In this document: positions 1-11,590 of the stretch, piece by piece
Numbering within the stretch: the stretch's first letter is position 1
How the letters are laid out: each line of letters begins with the position of its first letter
Assembly (NCBI RefSeq): GCF_020497125.1
Contig: NC_059075.1
Coordinates: 106,865,222-106,929,221, forward strand
Length of the DNA stretch: 64,000 nucleotides
Origin: Mauremys mutica
Taxonomy: Eukaryota > Chordata > Testudines > Geoemydidae
Direction: 5' to 3'
Translations under genes and position numbers: made by a program
The notes under the pieces: generated by a model
Told to the model about the DNA's origin: nothing
What the model saw: the letters and a program-made list of their open reading frames with translations, nothing else
The model's database searches: none

Positions 1-324
1 AAAAGCAAGACTAAAATCAGTAGTATGGTTAATAGGTTCCTATGAATCTGATTGATCCCTTCTGCAGAGATGAGGATGGGAAAGGGTGAGCATGCTGTGG
101 CAATAAAGAGGGCACAGCTCTGCACTGGGGAGGAGACAGGTGAACTGGCATAGATCCTGATGAAAAATGGGTGGGGGAACCAGGAGACCTCAGGGACCAT
201 GAAGACAGTGCATCACCATGCACCAATGTGAGGCCTTGGCATAAAGATGCAAATATTGCAATCTTGCCTCACAGCACAATTTGGTAAAGCAAATTGGAAA
301 AATGGGCATTTCCTCACCTATTCC
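1..324. other. unassigned non-coding DNA
   Basis: No repeat family, splice-bounded frame or RNA gene is recognisable. The 65-codon minus-strand frame here is proline- and serine-rich and looks like chance. Confidence 0.4.
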
Positions 325-510
325 GCCAAAATTTCAACGAAAGCTAACAAATATGTGTTTTTGCTGACATTTAAATTTCAACTTTGTTGAAAAGCTGGAA
401 GATATCTGGTTTTGACAAAATGCTGAAATTCCAAATTTTTGTGAAAATATTTGGCTTATTGAAAACCCAATTTTCTGTTGAAAAACAGTTTAGATAATTT
501 TTTTTGACTA
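325..510. repeat. AT-rich dispersed repeat of the 'TTTTGAAAATTTC' type
   Basis: The block alternates short tracts such as AAATTTCAAC, TTTGTTGAAAA and TTTTGACAAAATG, in a self-complementary pattern. Similar blocks recur at 12770-12910, 14222-14640 and 19040-19330, so I treat it as a diverged dispersed family. I cannot name it with certainty; edges are approximate. Confidence 0.45.
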
Positions 511-1209
511 TCCCTTAATTGGAGTTTGGGGGAGGGAATCCCTCTGACATCAGCCGATACTGGCCCTGGTGGTCTCACAGCCCAAACAAATGCCCAAAAT
601 GTGTGTTATGCTCACAAAGTTAATGGGCAATCAAAGGATTACAACCATGCAATTAAAATTTGTGATTGAGTTTTGTTGAAGATAAATCAGATGTGACTTA
701 AAATACATGGAAATTCTCAGGCTAGGACACTGTCCCAAATCTGCAGTCTTTGGACTGAGCACAAGCCTCAAGATGCAGCCTACTCTACTGAGAAATAAAA
801 AAAAAATCTCTGACCTTTGTAAACCCTTTCCTCTGACACACGTCATAACCAGAAGATTGAAAACAGATAGACTGTAGATAGAATGTAGAGCTAGGATTTA
901 AAGTGCTGCTTTTCCTGCTCATGAAGTCAGGGAATGTTAAAAGCTCAGAATATGGGATTTTTAGTGGAATTTGCGCTCCTAAATTACTTAGATACTTTTG
1001 AAAAACCCACCTTTTGTCTACAGAGATATAGCAATTGTCATACTGAAACAGACCAATGGTTGACAGAATGTAGTGTCCTGTTTCCAACAATAGCCTTTAT
1101 CAGATCCTGCCAAGGAAGATAAAATTCCCCTCCACTGCCAATAGAAAATCTAGGCTTTTTCTGTTATTTACTGTACAGACTGTACCTCTGTATTCACACC
1201 CTATACACT
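511..1209. other. unassigned non-coding DNA
   Basis: No clear repeat ends or gene signals. Overlapping open frames on both strands (631-1122) share no recognisable domain and are probably chance. Confidence 0.35.
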
Positions 1210-1745
1210 ATTGTAATAATCTTTGCACAAAGTATACCTTGTAAGGTATCATTTGAAAACTCATAATTTGCTGATAAAATATGGGTGGCAACACTGTATG
1301 TGAAGTTATAAGATGGTGGTATGGTGGTGGTAACACATATTCCAAACTGAGGTTCGCAAACAGTTCTGTCTCAAACAAAGGAATGTGTGCTCTGCTTAAT
1401 TTGCATTTAAGCAGTAAACGGAGTCATTAAGCAGGAAGGGAAACAAAGGAAACTCAAACAGGTGAGGGAAAAAGTAGCAGGGAACATCCTTTCACATAGA
1501 CTCTGTCTCCTGAACCTCAGCTGCAAATGTTTTTCAAGAGCGGCACTGACTCTATAAAAAGGGGGGATCAACACCCCAAAGCACCCCTCTCTCTCTGCCG
1601 GCCCATCGCACTGACAGCACCTGAAGCGACAAAGGAAGCAGTCGTTGGGTACTGGGAGAAGGGGTCCTGATCTAAAAAGTTTGGTCTGTAAAATATTAAG
1701 GAATAGCCTCTCCTTGACCAATCGCATCTTCTCTTCCAAATGTGG
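1210..1745. repeat. LTR-like dispersed repeat, diverged
   Basis: The stretch from the AAGGTATCATTTGAAAACTC motif onward resembles a retroelement LTR or flank common in turtles (recollection, not a search). A TATA-like CTATAAAAAGG at about 1551-1561 lies upstream of a C-rich stretch, as in an LTR promoter. No TG...CA ends or target duplication could be fixed, so class and edges are uncertain. The minus-strand frame 1407-1739 is not recognised. Confidence 0.35.
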
Positions 1746-1835
1746 ACCTTACCTTTAAAACTGAGAGATCATCATCTTTACGATAAGGGAATGACAACAA
1801 AACCACTCCCAATTTACGTATAGACAATATAATCT

Positions 1836-2387
1836 CACATCTATCAAGTGCCTTTCATTTCAAAGTGCTTTACAAACTATACATCACTGAAAAGCAGCTG
1901 TGCATAGGGTGGCAGCGAGGGCTTAGCATAACAGGATGGGAGAAAGGAAATATTAGCCAGGGAAAATGGAAGACTTTTCTTTGGAGAAATGCACCACGGG
2001 ACCCTCAGTGTCTACAGACAGTGACTAGATTCTCAGTTTTTAAAGACCTGATTTGAATGACTGGCCCACAGCTAATTGCATGGAACTCAATGTAGGTAGC
2101 TCTTATGAAAGGCAGAGTCAATCCTGTGTGATTTAACACACATGTACAGGCACGTATATCTCTGCACGGGAAGGGATATACAATGGACTGGGTCTAGCTA
2201 TGATATTTATTTCCACTGGTTATGAATTGGCCCCTAATTTCATGGAAGATGGAAAAAATAATAATAGATAGCACGTTTCATCTTTAAAGCAATGAACTAA
2301 TGTTAACTAATTTATCCTCATGCTGCCACTGTGAGGTAGCTGAGTGTCATTATTCCTGTCTCAAAGACAGGAACATTTAGCAAAGCA
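1836..2387. repeat. old L3/MIR-type relic, first part
   Basis: Short tracts such as CAAAGTGCTTTACAAAC (about 1863) and the 'cctcatgctgccactgtgaggtagctgagtg' type motif at 2315-2346 are typical of ancient amniote L3/CR1-like tails or MIR-type SINEs. Diverged, with no target duplications. The middle, about 1890-2260, is not clearly part of it. Confidence 0.4.
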
Positions 2388-2647
2388 GTTAATGGCCTGA
2401 TTTTCAGGAGTGCTGAGCACTCACAACTCCCAGTGAGCTAATCAAATGAAACCTTAAAAAAATAGGTCCTCTGAGTTCACCTCAAAGATCCCAAGGGCCG
2501 TTTCCATGGGAGCAGGGTGGGGAGTTTTGCCCTGCTTTCCTTGGGCAGTATTTCTGCTCTGCTGCCTGTGTGCAAAGCGTTGCGCACTGGCTGTCACATC
2601 TGAATAGGAGTTGTGTGTGCTCAGAACATGTGAGAAGTCACATTATA
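2388..2647. repeat. insert splitting an L3/MIR relic
   Basis: The relic's text breaks at about 2387 and resumes at about 2648 (CTAGCTCAAGGCCACAGAAT). The insert starts with the GGCCTGATTTTCAGGAGTGC motif, also found in the fold-back elements near 4515 and 23908. No target duplication identified, so 'insert' is inference from continuity of the flanks. Confidence 0.35.
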
Positions 2648-2760
2648 AATAACTAGCTCAAGGCCACAGAATCAGTCAGTGACAGAGGAAAGATTAGAAT
2701 TTAGCAATTCTTGGTTCCCAGTCATATGCTCAGACCACTGGACTACATCTCTCTTTCACA
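2648..2760 (+). repeat. old L3/MIR-type relic, second part
   Basis: Reads like the conserved segment running from 'caaggccacagaatcagtcagtg' through 'cccagtcatatgctcagaccactgg', the usual tail of these relics. It continues the piece ending near 2387. Confidence 0.5.
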
Positions 2761-3629
2761 TGTCTTGCTGACTTTGGATATTAGACAACAGCATTTTCCC
2801 AGTTGCTGCTCTCCATTGTGAATGTGGAACAGAGGACTATGTAGCTATTTTAGGGTTAAACAAGCAAAAGACTTGAATTAGAATAAAGAAACCTCCAAAA
2901 ACTCTCCAACTTACAAAAAAAATTGACTTCTTTCCAAAGTGGACTGTTACGCTTCTTGCATCCTGGCTCTTATTCCAGTGTGATACTAGGACTATGACTA
3001 ATAACCCCCTGCCTGAATACTGCTGATAATTTCACTGTTGAGTAGCTGTCCTGGTTCTGGTTCACCATAGCATGCACTGAAGTTGCCAAGATTTTATCAA
3101 AAAAAGCAAAGAACGAGATACACACTCACAGGTCCCTAGTGTTATAAATACATTTTTCAGTCAATGCATTTAGCTTCTATGCTGTTACAAGACATTTCCC
3201 ACCCTAACCCCCAAAAGTTATTTTTCAGATGCCTGCAAAGACTGTGGTTCTCTATTTCTGTCTCTGACACACACACACGTTTCTTAATTTAAAACAGGTT
3301 TGAAACTGCTGCTATTTATTTTAAGCAAACGTGCCATGTATCACATTGGGTTAGGTCAGCTTTGCTTATGTTATGTTTCACACTTTGCCCAGATGAGGCA
3401 GCCATATTCCTTTTCAAAGGAGGGGAAGGTGAGGGACATTGACATTTTGCATAAGAGGCTCCAAATCTGGCTTACAATGGAAACTCAGTTGCAACCTTAA
3501 CTATGGTACCACCAGCACCGCTCCATAAAACAAAATAAAACAGAGAGGAAAAAAGAACAAACTCAGCTAATCAATAAGCAATTAATTTGTTGCAAGAACA
3601 CTCTCCATAGCTTTAGACACTTGTCGCTT
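2761..3629. other. unassigned non-coding DNA with a short (CA)n
   Basis: Mostly unique AT-rich sequence. A short CA run sits at about 3267-3280. The frame at 3300-3500 has no recognisable domain. Confidence 0.4.
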
Positions 3630-3895
3630 TCATAGATTCCTGGATTCCAAGGCCAGAAGGGAGCACTGTGATCATCTAGCCTGACCTCCTGAATAGCACA
3701 GGACGTAGAACTTCCCCACAATAATTCCTAGAGCATCTTTAAAAAAAATCCAATCTTGATTTAAAAATTGCCAATGATGGCAACTCCTGATAAATTGTTC
3801 CAACAGTTAATTACCCTCATTGTTAAAAACGTACGCCTTATTTCCAGTCTGAATTTGTTTAGCTGCAACTTCCAGCCATTTGTTCTGTAAACTCA
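3630..3895 (-). mobile_element. CR1 LINE 3' end, truncated
   Basis: Read on the minus strand this is the typical sauropsid CR1 3' terminus: the plus strand opens with TCATAGATTCCTGGATTCCA and goes through 'gatcatctagcctgacctcctg'. CR1 copies are normally cut short at the 5' end, as here. No intact reading frame remains. The 5' edge near 3895 is approximate. Confidence 0.8.
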
Positions 3896-4514
3896 AGGGA
3901 AGGTAGAATTTAAACAGCTCAATCTATGTAAACCCGGAAGTGTCCATTCTCACTGGGCAGGGTTGTAGCATGTCTCCCCAATGCTATCCCCTTGGAAATT
4001 GCAAGAAGAGTGTGGTGGGGTGTACTACCCATTCAAGGGACAATCTGGACCTTACAGTCAAAACAGCCTGGGTGCAATCAAGGAGCACCCTGCCCATCCT
4101 GTGCCTGGGGGCATATGTATAAACAAGAAAAGGAAGCTGAGCAAGAGAAAGTTCCTTAAGAGCTCCCTTAGGCTCCAGGACACTAGCGTGACCTGACCCT
4201 TAAAGACTTTGTTTTTAAGTTTGGCTGCTCTGACTCCAGGTTCTGAGGAAGGGCATTATGAATTTGATTAAGCCGCTCCTTCCCTGACCTGAAGCTTGAG
4301 AGAGAGAGATAGAGAGAGTGCCTGCCTACCTCTGAGAACAATAGGAGAGCTAGAAACTCCCGCAGAGTCTGTTTGATGACCTTTTTAAAGGGGACTTTTT
4401 TTTCTTTTTCTTTTTAACTCGTTAGCTTACCTCCCTCTTGTCAGATCTGGGTCAGGGAGACACCCCTAATCTTCCAGTTCCCGTCTCAACTGCAGGAAAT
4501 GTCATGGGGGACAA
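3896..4514. other. unassigned, possibly LTR-derived, with a GA run
   Basis: No family can be named. A GAGAGAGA-type run lies at about 4298-4319. Overlapping short frames at 3940-4196 are in different frames over the same bases and have no domains. Confidence 0.3.
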
Positions 4515-4676
4515 GATTTTCAAAAGTGACTAGTGGTTTTGAGTGCTTGGGTGCTCAGCTTGAGACACTGTGAAGGGGCCTGGTTTTCAGAAAGTATTGA
4601 GCTCCTGCTTTCAGGAAATCAGGACCCTATTAGATGTCTCAAGTTGGGCACCCAAAAATCACTAGTCACTTTTGAC
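4515..4676. repeat. fold-back MITE
   Basis: The ends are inverted copies: TTTTCAAAAGTGACTAGTG at the left and CACTAGTCACTTTTGA at the right (with a few extra bases between). The internal sequence also partly mirrors itself ('cttgagacactg' against 'agatgtctcaag'). A diverged relative lies at 23908-24110. No transposase; superfamily not assigned because no target duplication is clear. Confidence 0.7.
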
Positions 4677-5845
4677 AGCTTTGGCTGCTGCCACTGTGAC
4701 GGTAACAAGAGGGATCACACGCAGTTCTTTTCCATATGTTTTGTCTGGCTGAATGCATGTCTTGAAGGCGAGGGTGGGTGACACCAAAATACCGGGTAGG
4801 GGGAGAGGATGGGTGTTATGCAGGATGAGAGGGAGGGGACTGGATCTCCCAGTGTGGAACCCAGACCCCATAGTTGGGGGGAAAGGGCTGTGAGGATAAA
4901 TCCATTAAATGTTTGTAAGGTGCACTGAGATCCCTGCGTGGGAGGTGCTGTAGGAGTACAGAGTATAATCATTAGATTATTGCAGGTGGGGAAAAAAAAA
5001 AGACCATTGACATTTTACATTTTTCTTTCAGCATAAAACATCAAGGATGACTTCAGTGGGTTTTCCAAAAAGACTTTCTGCCCGTTTATTTTTTAGCATC
5101 TGTGATCTACTCATTATTTGCAATTTGATAGTTATTAAATGGGTAAAAAGACAAAAGCTCTTTTATACCCTAAATCAGCACACAAAATTAATAACCATAA
5201 GATGACTTATGAGCAATCAAAAGAGAGAGAGAGACAGAGAGAAAAAAACCAATTAGAATAACAGCTAGTTTTGAGATTCCCTGAGGGGCACTGGTGATTG
5301 AACTAACACCAACAGAGAATCTGTGTTTGATGTGGTCACAAATTTGTTTTCAAAAGAAAATTTTTTAAAAGGGTTCTTTCAAGAGAAATTTTTGCAAAGC
5401 AAGCTCAGCGACATAATTGGACCAGAAATACTTTGATAAATATTATGATGATGAAGATGTTATTTATGAGCTGGTAGCATAGGAAGGTTAGCAATCCCAG
5501 TGACAAAGTGACAAGCACACACTCCTTTTGAACACACACAAATTACATTGCATGTAAAGAGGCTTCCTGTATTCTTTGCTATTGCATTCACTTTTACAAA
5601 CAAACAGATGCAAGACAAAACACTGCAGTGGGAAATCTCAGTGCAATTAAAGGAAACCACATAGAATTCCAAAGGCACATTTTTTTCTTACCTGCCTGCA
5701 CAAAGTTCAGAGGTGAAATTTGTGATAAAATGTCTGGAAGCAAGTTCTACTCCCCCGCCTCCTAACTGCTAACACCTTTACTGAAATGGTATTGCTGGAA
5801 GATTGGTAGAAATTCCATGCTTGAATAATAATAGCAACATGAATA
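4677..5845. other. unassigned non-coding DNA
   Basis: Looks unique. Contains a GA run at about 5221-5243 and poly-A near 4991. Frames at 4662-4972 and 5460-5678 overlap in conflicting frames and show no domain. Confidence 0.4.
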
Positions 5846-6545
5846 GTCTACCAATCACCTGCTCAGGATGGTAGTGATGACTGTGAAATGCTCAGGGAGA
5901 TTAGAGAGGCTACAAAAATAGAAAACCCAATAATAATGGGGGATTTCAACTATCCCCATACTGACTGGGAACATGTCACCTCAGAATGGGATGCAGAGAT
6001 AAAATTTCTAGACTCCACTAATGACTGCTTCTTGGAGCAGCTAGTCCTGGAACCCATAGGGGGAGAGGAAATTCTTGGTTTAGTCCTAAGTGGCACACAG
6101 GATCTGGTCCCAGAGGTGAATAGAGTTGAATCGCTCAGTAATAACAACCATAATGTAATTGCATTTAACATCCTTGTAGAGAGGAAAATACCAAAGAGAC
6201 TCACCACTGCAGCATTTAACTTCAAAAAGGGGAACTACACAAAAATGAGGAAGCTAGTTAAACAGAAATTAAAAGGAACAGTCACAAGAGTGAAATGCCT
6301 GCAAGCTGCATGGAAACTTTTTAAAATCATCATAATAGAGGCTCAAACTAAATGCGTACCCCAAGTTTTTTTTAAAAAGTAAGAGGTCCCAAAAAATGCC
6401 ATCATGGCTAAACAACAGAGTAAAAGAGGCCTTTAGAGACAAAAATGCATCCTTTAAAAACTGGAAGTCAAATCCTGCGGAAGAAAATAGAAAGGAGCAT
6501 AAACTCTGGCAAGTCAAGTGTAAACGTCTTATTTGGCAGAAGATT
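5846..6545 (+). pseudogene. CR1 LINE ORF2 endonuclease fragment, decayed
   Basis: A CR1 ORF2 internal fragment. The frame is open from about 5846 to 6382 and encodes the C-terminal part of the apurinic-type (EEP) endonuclease that nicks target DNA for CR1 insertion. The IIMGDFNYPHTDW segment (5932-5970) holds the conserved GDFN motif. The later site that is normally S-D-H before a hydrophobic strand reads N-N-H-N here (about 6145-6156), so the catalytic Asp appears lost. After 6382 the protein continues only across stops and frame changes (LNNRVKEAF type residues, 6405-6450). No reverse transcriptase part follows. Non-functional. Confidence 0.85.
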
Positions 6546-6690
6546 CTGCTCTATTTTACATCTCATCCAAAAGATGTCACCTTCACCAACACAGTGTCCC
6601 TTAACTCCATGCTGGACATTGGTTCATTACTGACTCGGGGGTAAAGTATCATTTACTGAATCAACGCCAGCAAGCAGCATCCTGAACTTC
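6546..6690. repeat. old SINE/LINE-tail relic
   Basis: The text 'catctcatccaaaagatgtcacc' followed by 'aactccatgctggacattgg' resembles a common sauropsid relic tail. Diverged, no ends found. Confidence 0.35.
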
Positions 6691-7180
6691 CTGGAAGTGT
6701 CTTTTTCATGTTCTCACACAGCCAAACTTCTTAGCTTGTAAGATCTGAGAGGATCACAGCACAAAACTGGCTGAGCTGCAGGCAGTTCTTATTTTTCCTT
6801 CACATGTTTTCCTTGACAAATTGAAAAGGGGTTACTATGAAGTTAATCATTTCATTTCCCTTCTAATCTCTGCTTCTGCACATTTATGCAGGCATTAAAA
6901 AAGTAAAGTCAAGTAAGCTTAAAGCTGAAGAAGAGGCTGAAGCAAATGGAAGTTTGATTTAAATCATAGTAGTCCCTTTCTCAATTTCAAAAAATTGACA
7001 TGGCCTGTGAATAAGTGTCATTCTCCAGGGTAGCATTTTTATATGACTGCTTTATATAGATAAAACTTTGACTTCTACATGTTTGGGGTCCAATATTGCA
7101 ATGTGCAGAACACTTCTTCTAAGATGTCCTCCACTCTCACTGAATTGAATTATTAAGATGTATGCATTCAAGAAAAGCTA

Positions 7181-7720
7181 ACTACATGTGAAAACACAGT
7201 GGGTCTTGAATGTGATTTGACCTCTCAACCGTGTCATCACTTTGGATGCATTACTTCCCTACACAGCCCTCTCCTTTCAGTGCAGGTTTCTTCTTTTGAA
7301 CAACAGTCCTTGATTTTCAGCTTGTTATAGAATTTGCTAATATCTGTTGCCTATTTCTTCAGAATGTTTTAGGCCATCTGCAGGCTAAATTACCAGTAAC
7401 AGTCCATGAACTGCCAATCAAAGCTGAGTCTATACCTCCTGTGCACAGCGGTGATTGCACAATACTAGAGGTCAAAACAAGGTTTCTCTCCTCGTGTATT
7501 GTAATCACGGCCTATTTACAATTCTATGGATAATTTCATTATTGCAAGAGGCTTGTATATCAGAGCTGGACAAAGAAGCTTTCCATGTGTAGAAAATGAC
7601 TTGAACTTGACCTTTGCCAACAGTCCCACAGCCTGCAAGTACTTTTGTTTGTACAGTGAGCACCTGTACTAATTACGCACTTCACTAACTTGAGGTCACT
7701 GCTTATGACAAAGGTTTATA
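7181..7720. promoter_or_regulatory. possible conserved regulatory block
   Basis: A repeat-free 0.5 kb block with a dense mix of motifs: TTGACCTTTGCC near 7610 (nuclear-receptor half-site like), CACCTG (E-box) near 7662 and TAATTACG (homeodomain core) near 7671, then TGAGGTCA near 7692. The composition looks like an enhancer-type conserved element, but motif matches of this size arise by chance; conservation cannot be tested here. Confidence 0.2.
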
Positions 7721-7920
7721 TCAGCCACCAAAGGGGACAGACATCAGCAGCCATTCCAACCCCTCCCCCAATAAAAAATAAACCATCCCAACCAAACCTC
7801 TAACCAAGCAAACTCAACAACGTCCTAAACATCAAAGTATCTATAGCTAAAGTTTGCCTATCTAAAGATTGCAATATCCCACTGCAAGGCAGGTTGAGAC
7901 TGTGTCTTTAGAGAATCTAA

Positions 7921-8190
7921 GGCTATGTCTACACTACGCAGCTTTTAGCGACACAGCTGTTCTGCTACAGCCATGCTGCTAAAAGGTGAGCAGTGTAGCA
8001 GCTGTTTGTCCGCAGGAGAGAGCTCTCCTGCTGACAAAAACCCTCCATCCTCAATGAGCAGCGTTAGCTTTGTTGGCTGGAGAGCACTCCTACCGACAAA
8101 GCGCTGCTCACACTGGCGCTTGTCGTTGGCAAAACTTTTGTTTTTGGGGGTGTTTGTATTTTTTTAACACCTCTGAACGACAAAAGTTTT
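7921..8190. mobile_element. Harbinger-type MITE, right end unclear
   Basis: The left end GGCTATGTCTACACTACGCA follows a TAA, as in the other elements of this group here. The body keeps the 'gcttttagcgacacagctg' and 'gacaaaagtttt' segments. The expected inverted right end is missing, so the copy is probably truncated. The small frame 7973-8167 lies within it and is not a gene. Confidence 0.6.
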
Positions 8191-9066
8191 CTTTCACTTG
8201 CCTAAATGACAGGTGAAGATTAAAGGAGTAATTAGATGTTATTGTCAAAATCTAAAGTTTAGTATTATTTTTGGATTAAAAATCAAATAATCCTTTTAAC
8301 TTTCATGTTGACTACTTTTTTCATAGCATATCAGCATACTGTAAAGCCCTGCCCCAGCAAAGCTCGTAAACATGTGAGTAATGCCAAATGATATTATTTC
8401 ACTCACTGTGTGATTCATGGGGACCTCTCGTGCACCTATTGTTACACGTGCTTAATGCTTAAGTCAGCACTGACCCTATGACTGAGGCTCCCGGGCATTA
8501 TGATAAAACAAATAATAAATAATAATAAACTTGTGACTATTGCCTGTATGGAGTTCCATATTTGAGGTCCTCTCCAGCCATTGCAACATTCTTCAATTTT
8601 CCCCATTAGCCTCCCCGCTTTTCAGGTGACACTAGTCAACACTATTACTCTCCTTGGCTAAACAAGCCATTGTTAGTTCTGGGCCTCTCCCTTGCCTATT
8701 GCTTGCACCTATCCTCAGCCTTACTCTGCAACTGCTTCCTAGGCCCTATGTGACTTTCTTCACTATTCTTCCCCCCAGCTATTTCTGGTGCAGAGGGGTT
8801 GAGCTACCAACACACAATATGCGGGTGTCAGTTTGTATGCCTCTAGTACCCGACATACTCCCAGGCTTTTCAACTCATGGTTATTTACAAGAATGATTCC
8901 ACAACTATGACAAATACGCCTTGTCCTATACCGTATTTCTAGTCATTGGTGCTCTGTTATCAAAAGATATTGTATTCTGGAAATAACAGCATTCAAAATA
9001 ATGGTGTTCTAAGTCTGGAGATAGACAGCCCAGTTCATGGTATTTAATCCAAAAACCAGCCTCTAA
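8191..9066. other. unassigned non-coding DNA
   Basis: Unique-looking; an AATAATAAATAATAATAA run lies near 8510-8528. The frame at 8654-8896 has no recognised domain. Confidence 0.4.
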
Positions 9067-9331
9067 GGGTATGTCTACCCAGCCCAGGGTAGGGAGTCTT
9101 CAGCCATGGGTTGACAGACTTGGGCTCATGGGGTTTGCGCTACTGCACTAAAAATAGCAGTGTAGATGTTGTGGCTCGGACTAGAGCTTGGGCTCTGCTG
9201 CCTGGGGAAGGGAGGTGGGGTCCAGTGTTTGAGTCGCAACATCTACACAGCTATTTTTAGCACTGTAGCATGAGACCAAGTCTGTCGACCTGGCTCAGAG
9301 ACTCGCTGCTACACACTATATAGACGTACCC
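9067..9331. mobile_element. PIF/Harbinger-type MITE, complete
   Basis: Both ends are visible: GGGTATGTCTA at the left and TAGACGTACCC at the right (10 of 11 inverted positions match), flanked by TAA at 9064-9066 and 9332-9334. A 3-bp TWA duplication is the hallmark of PIF/Harbinger insertion. The interior mirrors itself around the centre ('aaaatagcagtgtagatgttg' against 'aacatctacacagctattttt'). No coding capacity; it would need transposase supplied by another copy. Confidence 0.85.
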
Positions 9332-10103
9332 TAAAAGATTTGAATGGGCTTCAGAGATAGCTGTATTCTACCAATTTCTCTCACCATCACTCTGTCGGTC
9401 AGGGATCAAAGTTTAACAGTGGATCTCTGAACTGGCAATTCATACACATAGTTGAAAGCTTACTTCAGGTTCATGCTTGCTCCAGTTTAATACACCTCAA
9501 AAATTTGTTTTCCTTAATATAGTAATTACATAATTCCTGTCACCTAGAGAGAACCCTAAGTGACTGACACAGGGATCTCTACTGAAATGCAGGAGCCATC
9601 TTGCACCACCGGCAGCATACAAGGGATAGAATGTGGAGAATAATTTCTCCAACTGAAACTGAAAGCATGGGGTAGGGAGACAGAATGACTGACAGAGGGA
9701 GCCACTCTCAGCGACCCACCCAAAATGTAAATACTAAAAATCCAAAGGGACCCAAATCCCCAGAATCACAAAAATCTACACAGTAGGCCCAGAAATGCTG
9801 CTAACACCTTTCCAGCAAGACCTAGAAAATTACATGTTTTATAGCAAATTACCTCTAAATCCATTAATCTATACTTCATTCTGTGAAATATTTATAGTTT
9901 ATAAGCAGATGGTTTAAAATTTTAATGAAAAATGTGTATACACAAGTCTCATACTATTTATATGACCTTTTCTCAATCAGATTAATTAAACAGCATTAGA
10001 AGAAAGTCCCTCGTAGCTGAATGTATCCCGCTTTCTGGAGTGCCATGAAACAGCTCATCATTACTCATCAACGAAATGAACTTCCCAACAATGTATCCAA
10101 AAC

Positions 10104-10210
10104 ACACAATGGGCCTGGCTCCATTTGCTTTTACACTGGATTGAATCAGGAGTAAATCCATTGATGTCAGTGGAGTTAAACTAGTTTAAGTGAGTTGAGC
10201 ATTAGGCCCA
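10104..10210. repeat. short palindromic 'GGGCCTGGCT...TTAGGCCC' repeat
   Basis: Reads GGGCCTGGCTCCATTTGCTT and ends in GCATTAGGCCC, with the 'gtcagtggagttaaact' centre. Related diverged copies lie at about 28270-28360, 32395-32640 and 53650-53730. Probably an old MITE; ends not exact. Confidence 0.5.
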
Positions 10211-11321
10211 CTTTTAGTACTTCTTAGAATGGTCCATTCCAAAGACACACCATAGCCCCCGCCAGTAATGACAATTTCATATTGCTGTCGCTGATATTTG
10301 TTAAGCAATTCTTTCGTCAGGGGTACAAGGAGAACAGTGATTCCTTTTTACACTATTAGAAAAATTGCAATGTACAGAAAAGCACAACCACTTTATATGA
10401 CATTTTTATTTCATTCTTTTGTTATTTAAAATGGCAGATTTCATTTTTTATAATAGCACGTGGTCCATAAATATGCTGTAAAAGAGCAAAACAAACCTGG
10501 CTGAATAAATTCTAAGCTGCTAAAGTTTCAGATAGAAAATTACAAGGTCTTTAGAATGTACTGTCAAATTAATAAGTGTAAGGTTATTTGAAGTATAATT
10601 TTCAAAATTTGTTTGCGATGTGTTTAAACATACACTCCTGAGACTATATGTAAAAGCTCCAAACTGCAGAACAATAATTGGCTTGTGAATTAGGACTGTA
10701 AATTGCCTATTTTCCGAATGTGACAGACATCAGGAATATACATGATTGAGTCAGCAATTACTAAGATACATTCATACAGTACAGGCCACTCATGACTCAA
10801 AACCACCATTTATCTCTTCCTGAGAGAACGGTTTCTTGGCAAAGCTCCTTTGAAAACAATTTTTTTTTCCAAAACAACTGACCATTCCAGCAGGCTATGA
10901 ATACCACTATAATTTGGACTATTTTTCATATCAAGCAGACTGTGTGTGCTAGTTTTCAGTTAATTAAAGAAGCCTTTTTTCCCCTCCAGATTTCTAAGCT
11001 CTGTTTGCAGCAGGGTAGGTACTGCAATGAACCAGTTCTAAAATAGTGCCAATCATGGACTGAACTGTACAAAGACAGAAAAAATAACCCAGATGTGTAA
11101 ATAAAAACAAAATCTGGAGTAATGTTGTAAGTCTAGCTTACATAACATCATGTTCAGCTGCTCTGCCAAACTACTAGCTTTTGTTTGTAATAAAAATAAC
11201 TATCTTGGGTTCAATTTCCTTTCATACTCAAAAATCTGCAACAGCTCAGAGCTGTCTATTAGAACTCCAACTCGATGTATTACTGTTAAACATTATAGGT
11301 ATTACAGCAGAAGCTGGAGGG
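10211..11321. other. AT-rich unique block, possibly conserved
   Basis: Largely repeat-free AT-rich DNA. The segment 10390-10800 contains several TAATTA/AATTGG-type cores and looks like a conserved non-coding element, but this cannot be tested without alignment. No coding signal. Confidence 0.3.
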
Positions 11322-11590
11322 TGCATCTGTGATCAGGGCCCTATTGTGCTAGGTACTGTACATACCCACAGTAAGAAACTATCTCTGCCTGGATAAAACT
11401 TACAGTAGATCAGACAGAGAAGGGATGTAAGAAAGGTAGTATTTTATTTCCCATTTTACAGATGGGGAACTGAGGCACACAGAACTTGCCCACAGTCACA
11501 TAGGAAATCTGTAGCAGAACTGAGAGTTGAACCCAGATTTCTTAAATCCAAGTTCAGTGCCCTTAACCATCGAGACAATCTTTCCTCTCT
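11322..11590 (+). repeat. old L3/CR1-like LINE tail
   Basis: The order 'tgatcagggccctattgtgctaggtactgtac', 'ttacagatggggaactgaggcac', 'cacagtcacatagg' and 'gaacccagatttcttaaatcc' follows a known ancient amniote L3/CR1-like tail. Similar copies lie at 20203-20470, 36727-36995 and 63858-64000. Diverged and non-coding. Confidence 0.65.

Noticed and set aside
1407..1739. A 110-codon minus-strand frame with many cysteines
   Set aside because: Lies in LTR-like repeat text, and the cysteines do not form a known zinc-finger or disulfide spacing.
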